A stretch of 64,000 nucleotides of DNA from Coptis chinensis (lineage: Eukaryota; Streptophyta; Magnoliopsida; Ranunculales; Ranunculaceae), in the NCBI GenBank assembly GCA_015680905.1, contig CM027377.1:64377501-64441500 (forward strand). Reading direction: 5' to 3'. How positions within the stretch are numbered: the first letter of the stretch is position 1; each line of letters opens with the position of its first letter. The notes below the pieces were generated by a model, which saw only the letters and a list, made by a program, of their open reading frames with translations, did no database searches and was not told where the DNA came from. Below are positions 1-10,628 of this stretch, piece by piece. The translations under genes and the position numbers were made by a program.

Positions 1-538
1 ACCTTCTTATATGTCACCCATGGTTGGAATTGAGTGTTTTATAGATCATTGGATTGGAAATTCTCTACTGATCATTTCCATAACTCATTCGCCAAAATCG
101 GGCCAGTAACGAAGCGGCAAATTGAATTTGAAATTGCGTGAAATATTGAAAAAGTTCGAAATTCGAATTGGGCTTGGGCCCAAACCGCACGCACGTCTGT
201 GCGTCTCCTTCCTTCCCAAAAAAATGCACAGTTGTTTCCTTTTCCAATCCTGCTAGTTACAAAAGTTTAAAACAAACTTAAACACCAAAATAAAAAAAAA
301 TAAAAAATAAAAAAAAACAAAAAAAACAAAAAAATACAAAAAAAAAAAAAACAAAAACACACCTATTTACACCACGCCCATTGTAACCAACAGCCGAGTC
401 CTCTCAAACAAATTTTCCACACCACCGAAAACAGCCACCAATTCAAGCTCCCAACCTGCCACCGTACCCACCATCGCCACCACCAGTGCTTTAGGTTGTT
501 TTACATCAAACTCGCCTCCTCCACCATCTACAAAACCA

Positions 539-1673
539 TTGTTTGTTTCAAAAACTTCAGTGGCGCTACGACGAAGAATTTTGCCGGAGCACATATTTGC
601 GGCCGACCGCTTCGCGCCATTTTACAACGCGGAGATGATTAGGAGAAATTGGAATGGACTGTGGTACTCGACTGAGGAGTTCTATCACTATGATTTGGTA
701 GAACAGTTTTATAAGAAGCGAGAATTAGAGGGAGATGGGATTTTCATTAAGGTAGCAGGAACGAGGAGGGAAGTAACGAGACAGTTGTTGGCTGAGCTAT
801 TAGGAATTACGCCTGAAAGCAACCTAGTATACTGGAGTTCCTGCTTTGATGAAAGATACTGTCGTGGAGGGTGAATACAATCCGAGATCTCATTGCGTCC
901 GCCAGTCAACCCTGAGAACCAATCAACTGGCTGTAGCTCAGTGGATTGGTAAGAACGTCCTCGTGAAAGACAAAGTCAGCGATATCGGTCTGCAATGTAT
1001 GCACGTTCTCTGGATTTTGCAAACGAATAAGTATAATTTCTGCATCCTCGATTTAATTTTTAATGTGATTAGAGGAGTGGGAAAGAGCATTGCGCCGCTT
1101 CCCATATTGAACACTAAGATCATGCTCTCATTTAGAGCTGTCGCAAAATCTGCTCCAATTAAGGTCAAATTGCATTCTAATGCAAGTATCTATACGGATT
1201 GCATCCAAGAGACTTGGCCGTTGTCTGAAGGAAATGTGGTTGAGTCGGAGGATGAAAGGGAGGATATGACATGTCTGGATGACGATGCATTAGATAGTTG
1301 TAGTTCTAATTTAGAACGCATGCAAGTGTTGCAAACTGGCTTGCATTGGGTTTATGATATTTGTGAAGATATCCGAGATAGACAGATTGTAGTTCGAAAT
1401 AAACAAACGAACCTTCAGACGAGAGTTGAAATGCTCGAAAGGGGTCAGGAAGATATCTTCTCTAACATGGACACTATCCACCAGCATCACCAAGCCCAGT
1501 ATGCAGTACTCAGGACTGAGATGGAAGCACAGCGCTTGTTCCGAATAGAGATGCTACAACGCATGCCACCCATGGAGGATTCTTTTTCAGCCAAGTCTGA
1601 GAGGCATGAGCGTCGTCGCCGAAGGACAGATGGCTCAAGCCATTCTTCATCCCAGGACCAATCTCCATCTTAG
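539..1673 (+). pseudogene. Element B ORF-I region (late reading frame after integrase, function unknown)
   Basis: This region is homologous to 19020-20157 of element C and 61883-63049 of element A. Shared landmarks are HCVRQS, LRTNQLAVAQWIG, VSDIG and IRGVGKSIAPLPIL. An acidic stretch (ESEDEREDM) follows, then a predicted coiled coil (QTNLQTRVEMLERGQEDIF onward) and a basic, serine-rich tail (RHERRRRRTDG). The architecture suggests a globular N-terminal domain on a coiled-coil oligomerisation rod; this is inference. It recalls the ATHILA ORF-1 / putative plant transposon protein families known from plant retroelements, but I cannot confirm membership. No signal peptide or membrane segment is evident, so calling it an envelope gene is not supported. 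The region is a fossil with a small number of interruptions. Confidence 0.7.
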
Positions 1674-1891
1674 GGTCCATCTTCATCACATGGCTAGGTG
1701 TTCACCATCAGTTTGTGTTCGCTGTTATTTCATTGTTTTTATTGTTTTATTAGTTGGATTTTAATTCAGTTTTTAAATTTAAATATTAATGTGTTTGTTT
1801 TATGTTGTTTGGATTTAAATTTTATTTTTAATAGAATTGGTTATTTTTGAATTGTGCGTGTTTTTATCATTAATCCCACCTTCCCAAATTG

Positions 1892-1903
1892 TTTGGGGGT
1901 GGT
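1892..1903 (+). other. Internal polypurine-like tract after ORF-I (element B)
   Basis: The sequence TTTGGGGGTGGT matches the core of the true polypurine tract beside the 3' LTR (5333-5345) but lies 3.4 kb upstream, just after ORF-I. It is preceded by the phrase CCCACCTTCCCAAATTG, which recurs at the equivalent place in elements C and A. Confidence 0.6.
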
Positions 1904-2295
1904 AATATTTATACCGAGCATAATTCGTTATATGATCATCTTCTGTAAGGTTGTCTTGGAGTAAAGGTTGAGAATTTGGCCGATATCGGCATATCTATAA
2001 TTATGTGTTGTGGTAGCATGAAACCTAGGAGAGTTTAGAAGTTACTATTCTAAATCCACTATAAAAGATACCAGGGTTGTTATAAAATAAAAAATATGGT
2101 TTGTTTTCGTTTTCGGGTTTGGAAATTTTCTATTTCCGGAAATTGCCTTAAACAATTTGGCAACTTGCCGATTCGTTTTGGAAGCTCAGAACCTATTTAA
2201 ACTCCCTTCATTCTACACTCACAAACCACACTACACCCCACCATCATCCCTCACCTTTCACTCCAAGCTTTTCCTTCTTTTTCCTCTTAAACTTC

Positions 2296-2520
2296 TGCTT
2301 CAGCACTTACGAGCGCACCTGCGCCTCAGTAGAGCGCACCTGCGCCCTACACACTGTCAGAAATTTTACTCAGAACGCACTCGCGCTCAAACACTATAAA
2401 TCCAAAAACACCCGAGCGCACTCGCGCCCAAGTTGAACGTGACTCACGCCCAAACACTGTAACTCCAAAAAACACCAGAGTGCACCCGTGCCCAAGTGGA
2501 GCGCACCTGCGCCTTGCCCT
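2296..2520 (+). repeat. Repeated GCGC-rich phrase before ORF-II (element B)
   Basis: The 13-mer GCGCACCTGCGCC or a close variant occurs at least four times (about 2313, 2334, 2414 and 2499), separated by irregular AT-richer spacers. It stands out as a GC-rich island in an AT-rich element. Variants of the same phrase occur between ORF-I and ORF-II in C and A and in the leaders of C and E. No function can be assigned. Confidence 0.7.
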
Positions 2521-2594
2521 CCGTAAACACGAAAATTTCCAATTTTTTTAGGGTTGTTCCAGGATTTTTGGAGCTGTTCATAAGAGTAGTTGAG

Positions 2595-3505
2595 ATGACA
2601 TCTCCTATAGTCATACCTGAACAGTTTTTCGAAGACGTGTTGGGAACCGAGACCTATGGACATTGGTTCCGAAACAGGATCCTGCAGTTAGGATGGCGCC
2701 ATCTACTGGTAAGTGATGACAACTCACATTCGGCACAACTTACTGCTTATTTCTAGGACCAGGTTAGTTTCTATTGTAATCAGGAAGGAGAACAAGAATT
2801 CTCCGTCGTAGTCGATGACACGACACTAGAATTCAATAAACAAGTGGTCGCTTTAGTTTCAGGATTACCAATACCTGATCCTGTTCACACATGGGGATAT
2901 ATGACCGATAATGAATACCTTTATGATTATACATATTTCCATGAATATTATGGGGGAGGGGTATTTCGAGTAATGGACCAGGGGCGATATAGCATTGCCC
3001 TTGGTAGCCTGTCCCTAAACGTAGGCACCACCATGTTATTCATCCTGATGAATATTTTGGGGGAATGGCAGTTCACTTCTGCAAATAGTACTGCTGGTGA
3101 CATTTTCCTCGCTTTAGCTGAGGGACGTCACCGATATGACATTCCCTGAGTTTTAGTCGCTGGTCTTAAGAGAGCCTAAAGCATGAGGGGTAAGTATCTT
3201 CTTATGCCTGTTTTGGTAAGCTGCATCATGCGTAGTTGTTTACCTGTATTCTGTGCCCAATTCACAGATTGGAAAAGGGTTGAAGTCATGAGACCCACCA
3301 ATTGGGTGGTTCGCTCATTGCGAATTATACTTGGCCGGGATGGCAGGTGCAGCCTCATTTGGTCGCCCCGTACATCCCATCAGACATAATAACACTTAAC
3401 AGGCTAGCATTAGTAGATGATAAATGGCGGCAAGCTTGGCAAGTTATAATGGCCTGGCAGGATGCGAAGGAACCTCATCTCTTTGATGAGGAGGAGGATG
3501 TTTAA
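2595..3505 (+). pseudogene. Element B ORF-II region (second late reading frame, function unknown)
   Basis: This is homologous to the more open copy at 16326-17246 of element C and to the start of the copy at 63890 in element A. The chosen start is the ATG at 2595, because all three copies begin with the same MTSP-like stretch. Conserved landmarks are VALVSGLPIPDPVHTWG, YFHEYYGGGVF, VMDQGRYSIALGSLSLNVG and MAWQDAKEPHLF, with an acidic C-terminus. The function is unknown. No membrane segment, protease or nucleic-acid-binding motif was recognised. The position after ORF-I and before the long noncoding tail is the same in all copies. It is a fossil with a few interruptions. Confidence 0.7.
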
Positions 3506-3610
3506 GCAGGAGATAAAGTAAGTTTTTAGTTTTGTTATTGTCTGCTTATGTCCCAAGTAATTTAATTCTGTTAACCCCATAATGGGTGGAACTCTTTAAG
3601 AGTTGTGGGT

Positions 3611-3643
<33 letters not shown>

Positions 3644-5332
3644 TTCCTATATTAGTATGTTCTAACCTTGTTTTGCAGATGTTCTAGAATTTCACGCGTT
3701 TCCATGGTATTTTTCTACCCTCTTTATTTAAATGCTTTGAGGACAAGCATGCTTGTTTTGTTTTAGGCGGGCATAGAAAAACCGTGTAATTAAGGCATCT
3801 GTTAGGATATAGATATGTATAATATGCATTTGTTTTCAAGTTAAAAATTTCAAAAAATATAAATAAATAAGTTTATGCTATACACTTAGGAATATTGGTA
3901 TTGTTTTCTTTCTCTATGCTCTTAACAATCTAGAAGTCTCAACGCTTTTTTTGCATCGAATAATTGTTAGAAACTTAGGTTAATCGTAGGTAATAATCTT
4001 TGCATCTATCTATAAATATATATTACATGAGTATCTAAGATTGTTAGCAAAGTAAGTTTCAAATCTAGGCTAGAGTACTTATTCTACAAATCGTGTGAGA
4101 ATATAGCCTAAAACCTTATATGAGCGAAACATTTGAGAAATGACACAAGGGAGAAGTAAAATCCGGATAGAGAAATCACACATCCACTTGCTTGATCACT
4201 ATGCCATATCCTAAGCGAGAATTTAGGCCCTCTTTGGATCGATATAGCCATAAATTCAAACCTATGAATTATTTTCCGCTAGTCGCCCCTCTGAGCCTTT
4301 CTTTAGCCTTCCATAAACCATAATTCCTTTACCCTGTTACAAAAACAAAATAAAAAAAAAAATCAACTTACCCAATCTAGAATAAGTCTGAGAATAGAAT
4401 GAGTGAAGAAAAAAAGAAAGGGAAAAACCTGTGTAAACAAAAAATTAGTTAGTTGCTTCAGAAAAAGAAAAGAAGTTTCCATCCAAGGAAAAGAAAAAGA
4501 AAAATAGAAATAAATAAAAACTCCAAAAATAGAGTAAAAGGGAGTCAAAAGCCAAAGAAAAGAAAAAGAAAAATATGGCTAAGGATGGAAACAAAGTATA
4601 GAAGCAAAATAAAATAACAAGGTTTTCTCTAAGTTACATAATATGAAGACTCTATTATCTCAGACTTGTCATTTTGAATATCCATTTCCTTCCTTCTTAA
4701 ACCATCTCCTAATCCCCGCAACACCTAATAAAGACCTCTAGCTCAATTAGGAATAGGTTAGTGTGATAGTAAGTGGCAAATGTGTTTGATCGACTCCGGC
4801 TTCCTTGTTTGTCATTGAGATTGTATGGTAAAGTGTGCCCACCGCATTAATCGAGTAAATTAAACTCGAGAGCGGAAAAATCAGAGTGGTTTTTGTCTTG
4901 ACATTTATGTGAGGACCTACTTAAGGACGCTATTCCGAGTTTTCAGAAACGAACCTGCTAGGCATTTCATAGTATTACTAATAGTATATATATTTGTATC
5001 ATAGATGATTGATTATTATGCATGTATTAGTTTAGGTTTTTGACTTGGTTATTCTTATTCGTTTGCTAGTGAGAAAAATAGATAGTTGAGACATGAATGA
5101 GGAAACAATAGTTTTATTTCTTAGTCGTTGTAGTGTAGATGTAGTTTGTGAGTACCTTCACTGGAAAACTCTCACGAGGCTATAGCTCGTCCACTAGGGA
5201 ATTCTTAGTGGTTTAAGGCATTGTTACATATGGTCAATGCAATCGCACTCAGCGAAACGAGAGTAGTTAGAATTCTATTTTTGGTCACTTATTCTAATTT
5301 CTCATATTTTCTTGAGGACAAGCAAAATGCTG
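3506..5332 (+). other. Long noncoding 3' region of element B
   Basis: There is no credible reading frame. The stretch holds a T homopolymer (about 3613-3640), a strongly purine-rich block of A and G runs (about 4340-4640) and a roughly 500-base segment (about 4735-5250) closely similar to parts of elements C, D and E. The short hairpin arm AGTGTGC at 4832-4838 lies in that conserved segment. The region leads directly into the polypurine tract. ORF calls here are by-products of base composition. Confidence 0.8.
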
Positions 5333-5345
5333 TTTGGGGGTGGTT
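5333..5345 (+). other. Polypurine tract of element B
   Basis: The tract TTTGGGGGTGGTT abuts the TGATAAG start of the 3' LTR. This is the expected plus-strand primer site of an LTR element, and the same core flanks the 3' LTRs of C and E. Confidence 0.85.
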
Positions 5346-6824
5346 TGATAAGAGCCTAAAACTGTAGTTTTAACCCTGTAACAGTCATACTTTTAGACCA
5401 ATTATGTGAGTAATAATTAAGAGTTAATACTGATTACGTGTTTTTATACATTTTTGGTTTCAAAGTCCATTATGTGTAGAAATGTGCCACTTTAGCGAGA
5501 TAAAGGAGCAAAGGTCGGTTGCTGAGGAGTTCTGTGATTTAAAGGCCAAGATTCAAGAAGACAAAGCCTTTCTAAAGCCCGGTCAAAGCTGAAAAGTCAA
5601 AGTCAACGCGGGCAGAAACATCACACAAGTCAATAGAACTTCCGAAGGCCGTATCTTTGGACTCAGACCTCAGAATTGGGTCTACCTTATGTCAAAACGA
5701 CCGGCTCGGAAAGAGCTTTCCAATGGTCCAAGTCTTGGCCCAATCAGAGTAGTAGAAGTGAACAAAAAGTCTATCGAAGCCAACCACAGCTGAAGAGGCC
5801 TTTTTGGATTGAAAGTATTGGGTTTTATGCCTGATTCTCTGGCCCAAAACATGGCTCCAAGCCCGTGCACAATTTTTGGATCTGAACATATAAAAACAAA
5901 AGCTTAGCTCTTTGTTAAGGGTAGCTAGTTAGACCTAAAACTATAGATAATTCTAGATCTAGTTTTCATTAATTAAATTAAGTTTAGTTTAAATTCAATT
6001 CTTGTTTTAGATTAAACTCTTAGAATCATTGTTCTTTATTAGTTTGATAAATAAAATAGTTAGTTTGTCAATTTCGATTTTTGTCATTTACAATTGTTTA
6101 GATCTAAATTCCTTTATTACTTGTTATTCATTTCCTAGTTATTACCTAAGATTTCAATTATTGTTTAGATAAATTGCATAAAGATAGAATTTTTATATGA
6201 TGTATAGTTATAATTCAATGAGAAATGATAGTGGTATGAATCAAGGCTAAACCTCCATTAGAGGGGTTGAAGAAGCCTTGATGACGCTTGATCTTTGTTA
6301 AACTTAGGAATCGTCGTGATAATTATTCCACTCTAGGACCGATTAATTCACTATGAGAATGGGTTTAATCGGTCACATGCTAGTTATGAATTGGTAGAAA
6401 TGCCATGTATAATTAGGGATTAAAATTACTATTTTGATATGCAAAGCATTCAATATGGATCACGACGAGTCTTTGTTAATTGTTTAAGTCGAGTTAAGGT
6501 GGATTCAATTCCCTTTAATTATTTATCTAGATTCAAACCCTTAGCATTCTCTCATTTCGTTATTCGTAACTTATTAATTGTTTTCCCCTCGTAGTATAGA
6601 ATTCCCTTCGTAAATCTCTCACTAGACTTAAGACCGATTAATTAGACTAGAGATCATTCCATGCTAAAGAACTAGGAGTGGAACGAATTTGTTACTCCAC
6701 TCTATTTCGATAGAATTGAGAGTAGAAAACTTGATAAATTAAGCACGTATTAAGTTTTAGTTTACTTACGTTTTGAGTTTTATCTTTCATTTCGTAGGTT
6801 AACTATCATTTTTATGTTTTATCA
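5346..6824 (+). repeat. 3' LTR of element B
   Basis: The LTR runs from TGATAAGAGCC to TTTTATCA (1479 bp) and follows the polypurine tract directly. It is similar along its length to the LTR of element A (55625-57010) and more distantly to those of C and E; shared stretches include the region around AAAAGCTTAGCTCTT. Only one copy is in the window. Confidence 0.85.
5889..5896 (+). promoter_or_regulatory. Candidate TATA box of the element B LTR
   Basis: TATAAAAA lies 544 bases into the LTR, just before the segment AAAAGCTTAGCTCTT that is conserved in the LTRs of A, B and E. That placement fits a U3/R boundary. The call rests on sequence alone. Confidence 0.45.
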
Positions 6825-7224
6825 ATACTATTTTGAAAATCTTCAAAAGAAGCACTAAAAAGGCAAGAAACAGACAAGAAATTAGGTACGGACCCAATTA
6901 GGTATCGTCAACTCATTGAATTCCCCAATACTAAATGGGTCTGATAGTAAATTGGGTACTAAATTTGAATCCCTAGTAAATTTTACGAAAATTTTAAGTA
7001 AGGACAAGTAAACTTGTACAATCGCAGTAATTACAAGTGTGCATACAGAGACACCAAGACGTAGGTGTAACTTGCTAAGTGATTATGCCTTCAAAATAAT
7101 ATGTTTCCAGATCATACTGTAGGCACAACGAAACAAAAATGATGACAAAACAAATATTTTGTCTGATTTTTTGGAGCATCAAACAACTAAAATAGTGAAA
7201 CCTAAAATTTAGTCTTCCATACTC
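6825..7224. other. Host flank between element B and the MULE relic
   Basis: AT-rich sequence with no recognisable gene. It probably includes the 3' end of the MULE transposon, but I could not identify a terminal inverted repeat. Confidence 0.5.
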
Positions 7225-10200
7225 CAAAGTTAGATATTGAACCGTTTGTCGATAACCTCCTGGTTCGCAGGACATTTACTTGCCCCTATGTCATCAACCA
7301 AGTACTTGCAAATGCTTATGTTGTGGCCTTCTTGGTTGCATAGCGTGTAACACCTCCTCTATTTTGGACCCTTTTACTGTGCCCGGATCCTGATTCTCTC
7401 CATTGGGGGATGACCTAGTTTACGCCTAGCTTCAGGAGGAAGAATGCAGTCATCCCCTTCGTTCATTTCCTATTGTTCCTTGCTGGGAATACAAATCCAA
7501 ACCTCCTGATATGTACGTAACCAGTTCTTTGTTGTGTACTCATCAACATATGAAATGTGGTGTAGACCAGTAATGTTAATAGCCAAGCATGCGTAGGGAC
7601 ATGGTATACCCAAGTGTTGGAACCACTTACACGTACAATCCCCGTTCTCCAGATCATGGAGTGACAACCCCCTCCTTGGTCATAATCATAAAACAAGTCC
7701 TTGAAGATGGCGCAGCTCGTACATTTCCCTCGACTTGGTCATGTTATATGCCAACATCTCAACTACAAAAGAAAATAACATTTGGCCCCTCCTTGCCCAC
7801 TGACTCGCAATATCTCTGTACTTGCAGAAATGTACAGTCAAATTCTGCCTAATTTTCTCCACCATAGCTTGTACGGGCCACGACCGCGCTTCCTTAATCA
7901 TTTTGTTCCAACTCTCGACGTGGTTCGTGTAAATGATACCATACCTCTTCACCTCTGAGGCTGAACATGCCCACTTCTCTACCAGAATATCCGTCAACAA
8001 AGTGTGTGTTGCGGCACTAATTTTCAAGATATCTCTCATCACTACCTTGAAATGCCATCACTGAAGGGAAGAAGCTGCTATTTTCACCTTCTTGAAAACA
8101 TGGTATGGTGATCTTTTCAAGTTCTTGCACACATGGTTCATGCAAAACACATGTTTTGCTCTCGGAAACACCATAGGAACCTTTGAGATCAAACACTGGT
8201 ACCTATCAGTCATGAGGATAAGAGGCCTGTCATAACCTACATTGTGGTTCCCAAGACAACATAGAAACCATTCCCAATTCTCATTGTCCTCTACACTAAC
8301 TACACCGAAGGCACCGGGAAATACATGACCTTCTGTGTCTAATGCAATGGAAGATAAAAGGCACCCGCTTGATCTACCCTTCAGCTGTGTGCTGTCAAGC
8401 TCTATCAGAGGTTGGCATGTATTATGGAAGCTCTTAATTGTAATCCCATAAGCCTAAAAGTAGGAATTGAACCGATCAGTACGTCCTACTCTTTTAATCT
8501 CAGTGTAAGAACCTGGATCAACTTTCTTCATCTCGTTGGAATAACTTAATAGTAGCTGGTACGAATGCCCATAACTTCCATGGATTTGCACATACATATT
8601 ACACTATTTAGTTGGGGACAACAAAGTATATGGATATATGGATGTCGTATACCTATATCACGTTGTCGTATCCCTCATACGACATTTAGGATGCCAAAAT
8701 AGAGTATATGCAGGGATGGCTACTATCTATAATGTAGTGTACTTCACATATATTGTCTTTTATTTTGTTAGGATACCACAACAGAGTATATGCACGTATT
8801 TGTAATCATTATAATGGCTAACATATTTAAGCTAGTAGTTGTCATAGAGCTAAATGATAATGGTTTATTCTGTTCACCTGTGCTAGTGCTTTTTCCCTTC
8901 CCCTCTACGCAACTTTGTACAATACTTTAACGTGTTTCTAGCTTTTAACAATGGCCTTAAGCTTGCTTGCATTTTATAGTTTTGTCTTCCTGCAACATCC
9001 CTCTACAAATCATGGCCACATAGTCACTGTTCGCCTCGCGATTAAACACACCCGCCGTATTGCGACCACATTTGTGACCATCACATAATGTCTTAATAGT
9101 CCAATCATAAGATCCTTTTGTCGTGATGCAGTATTAATGAAATGGACAACGTGACCCAAGGCTACTCAAATCAGCACCTTTGCAGCCATATTGGATCCTC
9201 TCCCAATCCTTTTTCACCTTCAGCAGTTCGAAGTTATTTTGAATTGCGTAGTTCCTCATGTGCAACACAAAAAAATTCCTTTGCAAAATGTCATGCCCAC
9301 GGAAAGAGGAATGTTCTCTCCCAATTCTATTTGACGAGCGTACTCAATGTGACCTTCCACAACTACATCTTGTTTATACCTTGGTCCCCGCTGCCTCTTT
9401 CCTATTGTCGGTATCCCTTCTCCTGCACCATCAGTGGGACCACATTCGACACCAGTATGCTCGCTATTGCGCCAATACTTTATGCTAACGTCACTGTTGC
9501 TCTGATTCTGACCACCATGTGCATATCTCATGTCATCAGATCTTCTTCCATTAATGGGAATCGGAAGGCCCTCAGCATGACCAGCCATCATAGTTCTTCC
9601 GATAACATTCACATCACAACCTTCTCTGCCTACAGACTGATCTCTGCTATCATCTCTATTTCTTACATCATTTCTCGCTTGGTCTCAAGTACCGGCTTGT
9701 GCTGCCATATTTCTAGTTTAAGCCACAGTATCCTAGAACTTCTCCACCATGTGGGTATGTTCTCAAAACCTCTTCAACTCCAGTCCTTGTTCTTCCAACA
9801 AATTTCCCACCGCCTTGGCCACCCCCACCAAATTGTTCTTTATTCAGTGCTACATTCCGGACATATGGACCAAATGGGCAAATTCTTGGGCCAACATGGG
9901 GTGTTCCAACCATGTGTTTCTATAACACACCATCACTAAATGTGGCACATGTCCCCTCATCGCAAAGCATTGAACACTGTCCATCGCCTCCTCTCAACCT
10001 TTCAACATTTTCCCCTCTCCCCCCAAGTCCAGCCAGATTAGTAACCAATCCCCGTCCACCCCCTTGCTCTTCAACTTGACAACCCCGGTCATCGCTTCTC
10101 CCACTTTGCTCATCAACTTCAGGATCTTTCTCATCAGTTCCACCACCATCTAAATCATCACTTAAGACAATATGTTCATCACTTACACCGTTCTCTAAAT

Positions 10201-10628
10201 CATCCAACATAATATCATCATCAACCTCACCACCTCCTAGGTCATCCGTCCCACAACCTGAATAATAACTACCACCACGTCCACCACATTCGCCAACCAT
10301 ACTGGGGTTCAACATGTATTCCTCCCAATCAGCTTCCCTCCAGTTCTGTGAGTTTGGAAGTTGTTCTTCGGCAATCCGAATGACTTCTAGAAGACTTACG
10401 GTCTGGTTGCTAACATCCGCTAAAGGTAGCTCGGGTATATATACATCGTCTTCCCCCATCGGATGGATTGTTAAGTTAGAGAGGAATATGTTGGGTTTCC
10501 CAACCCCGTAACAATAACTCTATCTTCACGTAACTCAGGAATAATTGACTGGTATTGAAGTAGTATTCGCTCAATATCAAACTGTTCATGTTCAGCTTTA
10601 ACAAAATCCACCTCGTTGTACTAAGACA
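7225..10628 (-). pseudogene. MuDR-type (MULE) transposase, decayed
   Basis: Read on the minus strand, the expected MULE domains appear in order. An acidic Asp/Gly-rich N-terminal region (9920-10459) is followed by the MuDR N-terminal module (about 9050-9612; ELGENIPLSVGMTF, then TIKTLCDGHKCGRN resembling the zinc-binding motif). The catalytic core is at about 7690-8600 (LIELDSTQLKGRSSGCLL, VEDNENWEWFL, LILMTDRYQC, NHVESWNKMIKEAR). The first Asp (in LDSTQL), the second (in MTDRYQ) and the Glu of VESWN fit the DDE triad. A SWIM finger (CTCKWFQHLGIPCPYACL; the usual His of CxH is Tyr) spans about 7560-7650, and a C-terminal knuckle (CYTLCNQEGHNISIC) about 7270-7340. An in-frame stop lies within the core (before AYGITIKSF), two more precede the knuckle, and the N-terminal blocks lie in different frames. 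An AT-rich stretch at about 8600-8900 may be an intron. The gene is almost certainly inactive. Confidence 0.85.

Larger units (their letters stand above)
1..6824 (+). mobile_element. Element B: 3' part of an Athila-type Ty3/Gypsy LTR element
   Basis: The window opens inside this element, so its 5' LTR, gag and pol lie to the left. The first 150 bases match the stretch that precedes ORF-I in element A (about 61330-61480) and in element C (about 20590-20700, opposite strand). The visible parts in order are ORF-I, an internal purine tract, a GCGC-repeat stretch, ORF-II, a long noncoding region, a polypurine tract and a 3' LTR with TG...CA ends. The layout matches the 3' half of element C. It is a fossil, with a few interruptions in its reading frames. 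Its age cannot be estimated because only one LTR is visible. Confidence 0.88.

Noticed and set aside
9142-9939. A 265-codon plus-strand frame
   Set aside because: It is antisense to the MULE transposase N-terminal region, whose minus-strand translation shows recognisable MuDR motifs; the plus-strand product shows none.
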